Of a stretch of 21,009 bases of DNA, positions 20,797 to 21,009 are shown piece by piece. This DNA comes from SIG454 sp045578465. Its GTDB lineage: Bacteria > Bacillota > Clostridia > Monoglobales > Monoglobaceae. The stretch spans positions 1 to 21,009 of the forward strand of contig JAZNKJ010000022.1 of assembly GCA_045578465.1 (NCBI GenBank). Reading direction: 5' to 3'. Position 1 is the stretch's first letter. The number at the start of each line of letters is the position of its first letter. The position numbers were made by a program, and so were the translations under genes. Under the pieces are notes generated by a model. It saw nothing but the letters and a program-made list of their open reading frames with translations. It did not search any database and had not been told where the DNA came from.

Positions 20797-21009
20797 TCAT
20801 TTTTTATTCTTAAAAGCTTTTGAAATTTCCATCGCCAAAAGGGGAACTAACACTAATCCCAACGCTAAAAGATAAAGCTCTTTTGTTAAGAATATTAAGC
20901 CAAACGCCTCCTTAACAGGTGTAAACAATACGAGAATTACCAACAAAAGGGAAACGAGCGCCGCTCCGTTTAATTTACTGTTTGAGAAAAATCCGATTTT
21001 AAATAAAGA
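20797..21009 (-). CDS. P-type cation ATPase, C-terminal end (runs off the window)
   Basis: The minus strand gives 70 residues ending in a stop codon at 20797-20799. They begin SLFKIGFFSNSKLNGAALVS and continue through two or three hydrophobic helices to LLAMEISKAFKNKK. This is the usual ending of the C-terminal membrane domain of calcium-transporting-type (type II) P-type ATPases, where 'LF-x-IG-x-FSN' and the final 'P-x2-x-x-E-x-x-K' recur. No catalytic part is visible, so transported ion and function stay open. Confidence 0.72.
   Translation of the reverse strand, partial: SLFKIGFFSNSKLNGAALVSLLLVILVLFTPVKEAFGLIFLTKELYLLALGLVLVPLLAMEISKAFKNKK

Overview
The window looks like chromosome from a low-to-moderate GC Gram-positive anaerobe of the class Clostridia. 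This is inferred from the gene families, strong AGGAGG-type ribosome binding sites, many intrinsic terminators, an RFN riboswitch on a riboflavin-transporter gene, an SLH-domain exported protein and a PotC-PotD fusion. No rRNA, tRNA or CRISPR array was seen, so the genus cannot be fixed.

Region 1 (1-4892) is translation and transcription machinery. The start of rplM with its leader and promoter reads leftward off the edge, followed by a ykvI-like membrane gene on the same strand. Then comes the rightward block rpmG-secE-nusG-rplK-rplA-rplJ-rplL, closed by a strong terminator; rpoB/rpoC do not follow. The block is rich in RNA control: L1-type sites before both rplK and rplA, an L10 leader with mutually exclusive terminator and antiterminator pairing before rplJ, and a hairpin between the ribosome binding site and start codon of nusG. 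The rplM and rpmG promoters share an unusual spacer sequence.

Region 2 (4893-10270) is accessory-like. It holds a noncoding stretch with a lone extended -10 promoter, a terminator and five degenerate 21-22 nt repeats. A leftward acyl-CoA synthetase-like gene follows, behind a long folded leader containing a terminator. A divergent promoter drives a second attenuator-like leader, then a degenerate serine-recombinase-like small protein and an unrecognised small protein. A leftward IS1595/ISXO2-like transposase gene has no visible inverted repeats. The two attenuator-like leaders, back to back at 7031-7687, are the best candidates for something undescribed.

Region 3 (10272-14371) is mostly housekeeping: murA, a CPBP-family membrane protease, a riboflavin ECF S component (ribU) behind an FMN riboswitch and terminator, and citrate synthase.

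Region 4 (14498-18935) is a polyamine uptake operon: an XRE-cupin regulator with candidate operators, potA, potB, and a fused potCD whose extra membrane segment would place the binding domain outside the cell. An exported GHL10/DUF187-like protein with three C-terminal SLH domains follows (18991-20763). The window ends in the C-terminus of a P-type cation ATPase on the minus strand.
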